Part shown: positions 6,344 to 8,124 of the stretch, piece after piece
How positions within the stretch are numbered: the first letter of the stretch is position 1
Layout of the letters: each line of letters begins with the position of its first letter
Made by a program: the position numbers and the translations under genes
Source: Brachyspira pilosicoli
GTDB taxonomy: Bacteria; Spirochaetota; Brachyspiria; Brachyspirales; Brachyspiraceae
Direction of reading: 5' to 3'
Length of the DNA: 8,124 bases
Assembly: GCF_019402445.1 (NCBI RefSeq)
Contig: NZ_SRZM01000327.1
Span: 1 to 8,124 of the forward strand
The notes under the pieces: model-generated
Told to the model about the DNA's origin: nothing
The model's input: the letters and a program-made list of their open reading frames with translations, nothing else
The model's database searches: none

Positions 6344-8124
6344 TTAATTTCCTAGCTTTTTTATTAATTTATTTATATCTTCTATTTTTGTTTCCACATC
6401 ATTTTTATATTTTACAACAAAAGCATTATCTTTAGCAGTTCCTCTTATAGCTTTAAAATCTTCTTCCATGATATTTTTATCATCTATTCCGCAGCTAATC
6501 ATCTTTGCTAAATCATATTCTTTTTTTACATCTCTATAAAATATTTCATATGAAGTAGTAAGAAGTGATAAATGTTCTTTAAGCATCTTTAATATAACAT
6601 CTATATTAATAGTGTTTAGATTATATCTTTTTTTAATCATATTTATAACCCAAGATTTTTCATCTATACTATAATCATTATATAGTTTTTCAAAAGATTG
6701 TACTAAATTTTGAACATTATTAATGTTATTATTCTCTATATTTAATATAACATCATCTAGTTTCTCTTTTGCACATATAAGTCCTCCAACATCAACCCAA
6801 GTTTCATAAAATTTATTTGCATCATTAAAAATATCATTTAAGTTTTCAGATTCTTTTATATATTCAAGAAGTTTATTGTGCAAATATAAATCTATTGCAA
6901 TAGAATATCTATTTGAATATTTATTTAATGATGATGTTTTTATAATCATATTTTTGTATCTTATATATTCTATTCCATCATTAACAATTTCTTTTTTTAT
7001 ATTATTTAATATTTCTTCTGCTTTAATCATTTTTGAAACAGTATAAGGACTAAAAACATCGAATATAATTAAATCTTTTTTATCCCCTACTCTTCTATCT
7101 CTATCTCTCCATTTATTTTCATCTCTAGAAAGTCCAACACCAAATAAATTTAAAGCGGGAATAAGCCTAGTTTGATGATATCCATGTTCTGTGATATACG
7201 AAAAAGGAAAATCAGAAGTATCAACATTATCATAATGAGAACCTATTACTGTAGAAAAAGCACCAATATGAGAAGGCCATAGTATGTATGAATTACTTCC
7301 TGTTTTGCATCCTCTCTCCATAAAACCATGATGATAAGGTCCTAGTTTGTACATATGGTTGCTTTGATTAGTTCCGCTACCTGCATTAAAAAAAGAGAAA
7401 TGGCTTGCTATTAAAAGAGTTGCTTTATGGTGCGTAACTGTATAAGGACCAGCAAATATAGAAAACATTTCACCATGCTCTCCTTCACAGTTTGCAAATA
7501 GCAAAGAGTCTTCACAAGAAAATTGTCTTCCTAGTTTAACCCCCTCTCCAATAAATGCCTTTTTTATAACAGTACCATCAACTATGTGTGCCCCTTTTAA
7601 TACAATAGAATCTTTTAATATTACAGATGTGCCTATATATGATGGGCATTCTTTTGTACTTATTACTGTGGTGTTGTTTATTTCATCTGTATTTTCTACT
7701 TTGGCATAAGGGTCTATGAGAGAATTTTTTATTATTCTTGCATTAATTATTTGAGCATGTTTTTTTATTTTTCCAAATTTCTTAGTTTTACTTTTAGAAT
7801 AATCTTCTATTATTTTATTTATATTATCACGCATTAATTTTTTATGTCTATACATTGCAACTATGTATGCTATATGTGAGTTTAGTCTATAAAATATTTT
7901 AACGCTTCTTCCGTCACCTTCCATAATAGGAGAAGTTTCTACTCCATTTCCAAAACTACTCTCCCCTTCCATATATATAGCTCCAGCATTTTCTATTATA
8001 ACTCCATTTTGTATTTTATAATTTGCAATAAAGCGTCCTATATTATTTATATAAACATTACCATTTATAAATACATCTATTAAAGTAGCTCTGTTTATTG
8101 AAGCTAGTACTTTTAATTTATTAT
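6344..8124 (-). CDS. DUF4954-type left-handed beta-helix (hexapeptide-repeat) protein, start beyond the right edge
   Basis: The frame stays open to the last base, giving 592 visible residues; an in-frame ATG at 7972 is internal. Upstream of it the frame reads NVYINNIGRFIANYKI, conserved-looking beta-helix sequence continuous with GESSFGNGVE. A beta-helix with hexapeptide-like turns (SYIGTSVILKDSIVLKGAHI, IGEGVKLGRQ) spans visible residues about 155-300. It contains the distinctive GSGTNQSNHMYKLGPYHHGF and SYILWPSHIGAFSTVIGSHY. Then comes LNLFGVGLSRDE-KWRDRDRR, and a helical C-terminal region of about 220 residues rich in Lys, Asn and Ile. This matches my memory of DUF4954 proteins, often labelled as transferases because of the beta-helix; these are about 650-700 aa in all. 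The substrate is unknown. Conserved His residues (HH, SNH, GPYHH, GSHYD) could line an active or metal site. It lies directly upstream of prmA and probably shares its transcript. Confidence 0.75.
   Translation of the reverse strand, partial: NKLKVLASINRATLIDVFINGNVYINNIGRFIANYKIQNGVIIENAGAIYMEGESSFGNGVETSPIMEGDGRSVKIFYRLNSHIAYIVAMYRHKKLMRDNINKIIEDYSKSKTKKFGKIKKHAQIINARIIKNSLIDPYAKVENTDEINNTTVISTKECPSYIGTSVILKDSIVLKGAHIVDGTVIKKAFIGEGVKLGRQFSCEDSLLFANCEGEHGEMFSIFAGPYTVTHHKATLLIASHFSFFNAGSGTNQSNHMYKLGPYHHGFMERGCKTGSNSYILWPSHIGAFSTVIGSHYDNVDTSDFPFSYITEHGYHQTRLIPALNLFGVGLSRDENKWRDRDRRVGDKKDLIIFDVFSPYTVSKMIKAEEILNNIKKEIVNDGIEYIRYKNMIIKTSSLNKYSNRYSIAIDLYLHNKLLEYIKESENLNDIFNDANKFYETWVDVGGLICAKEKLDDVILNIENNNINNVQNLVQSFEKLYNDYSIDEKSWVINMIKKRYNLNTINIDVILKMLKEHLSLLTTSYEIFYRDVKKEYDLAKMISCGIDDKNIMEEDFKAIRGTAKDNAFVVKYKNDVETKIEDINKLIKKLGN
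6348..6353 (-). promoter_or_regulatory. Ribosome binding site of prmA
   Basis: Reads AGGAAA on the minus strand, 9 bases before the prmA ATG and inside the last codons of the DUF4954-type gene. It supports the chosen start. Confidence 0.6.

Noticed and set aside
7970..7972. ATG as the start of the DUF4954-type protein
   Set aside because: Fifty further in-frame residues to the window end continue the beta-helix pattern (NVYINNIGRFIANYKI), so this ATG is internal and the gene is cut by the window edge.
1..8124. Mobile element, CRISPR array, phage or tRNA genes
   Set aside because: No transposase, integrase, phage protein, regularly spaced repeat or cloverleaf-like sequence was seen; the AT-rich short repeats are what this base composition gives by chance.

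Overview
The window is very AT-rich (coding regions included), with A/T-ending codons, strong AAGGAG-type ribosome binding sites and tightly packed genes. All stops are TAA except proC, which ends in TAG, and Trp is read from TGG, so the normal code applies. Base composition, the DUF4954-type hexapeptide protein (known mainly from spirochaetes and Bacteroidetes) and protein style suggest a Brachyspira-like spirochaete. That placement is an inference, not proven by the sequence.

Layout. Bases 1-3982 hold a plus-strand, operon-like run of four genes: a NagB-like protein with a wrecked active site (its start lies at or just beyond the left edge); a 654-residue fusion of a second, equally wrecked NagB-like domain to a complete N-acetylglucosamine-6-phosphate deacetylase (NagA); a hotdog-fold PaaI-type thioesterase; and pyrroline-5-carboxylate reductase (ProC). 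A 118-base gap (3983-4100) carries two good sigma-70-type promoters in tandem. They serve a two-gene unit, a stand-alone response-regulator receiver domain and a GalT-like nucleotidyltransferase/phosphorylase, overlapping by one base (TAATG). This unit converges, with a 22-base gap, on a minus-strand pair: a large left-handed beta-helix protein of the DUF4954 type (start beyond the right edge) followed by ribosomal protein L11 methyltransferase (prmA).

The most interesting point is the pair of NagB pseudoenzymes. Aligned by eye with E. coli NagB, both have lost catalytic Asp72, His143, the phosphate-binding loop and Lys208. Both keep the residues that in E. coli form the allosteric site for N-acetylglucosamine-6-phosphate (Ser151, Ser152, Arg158, Lys160); the fused copy also keeps Tyr254 and an equivalent N-terminus. 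GlcNAc-6-P is exactly the substrate of the fused NagA domain. This suggests the dead deaminase domains were kept as GlcNAc-6-P-sensing or assembly modules rather than as enzymes. That is a hypothesis, but it rests on residues that can be read here.

No tRNA, rRNA, CRISPR array, insertion sequence or phage gene was seen, and there is no gene-free stretch longer than 118 bases.
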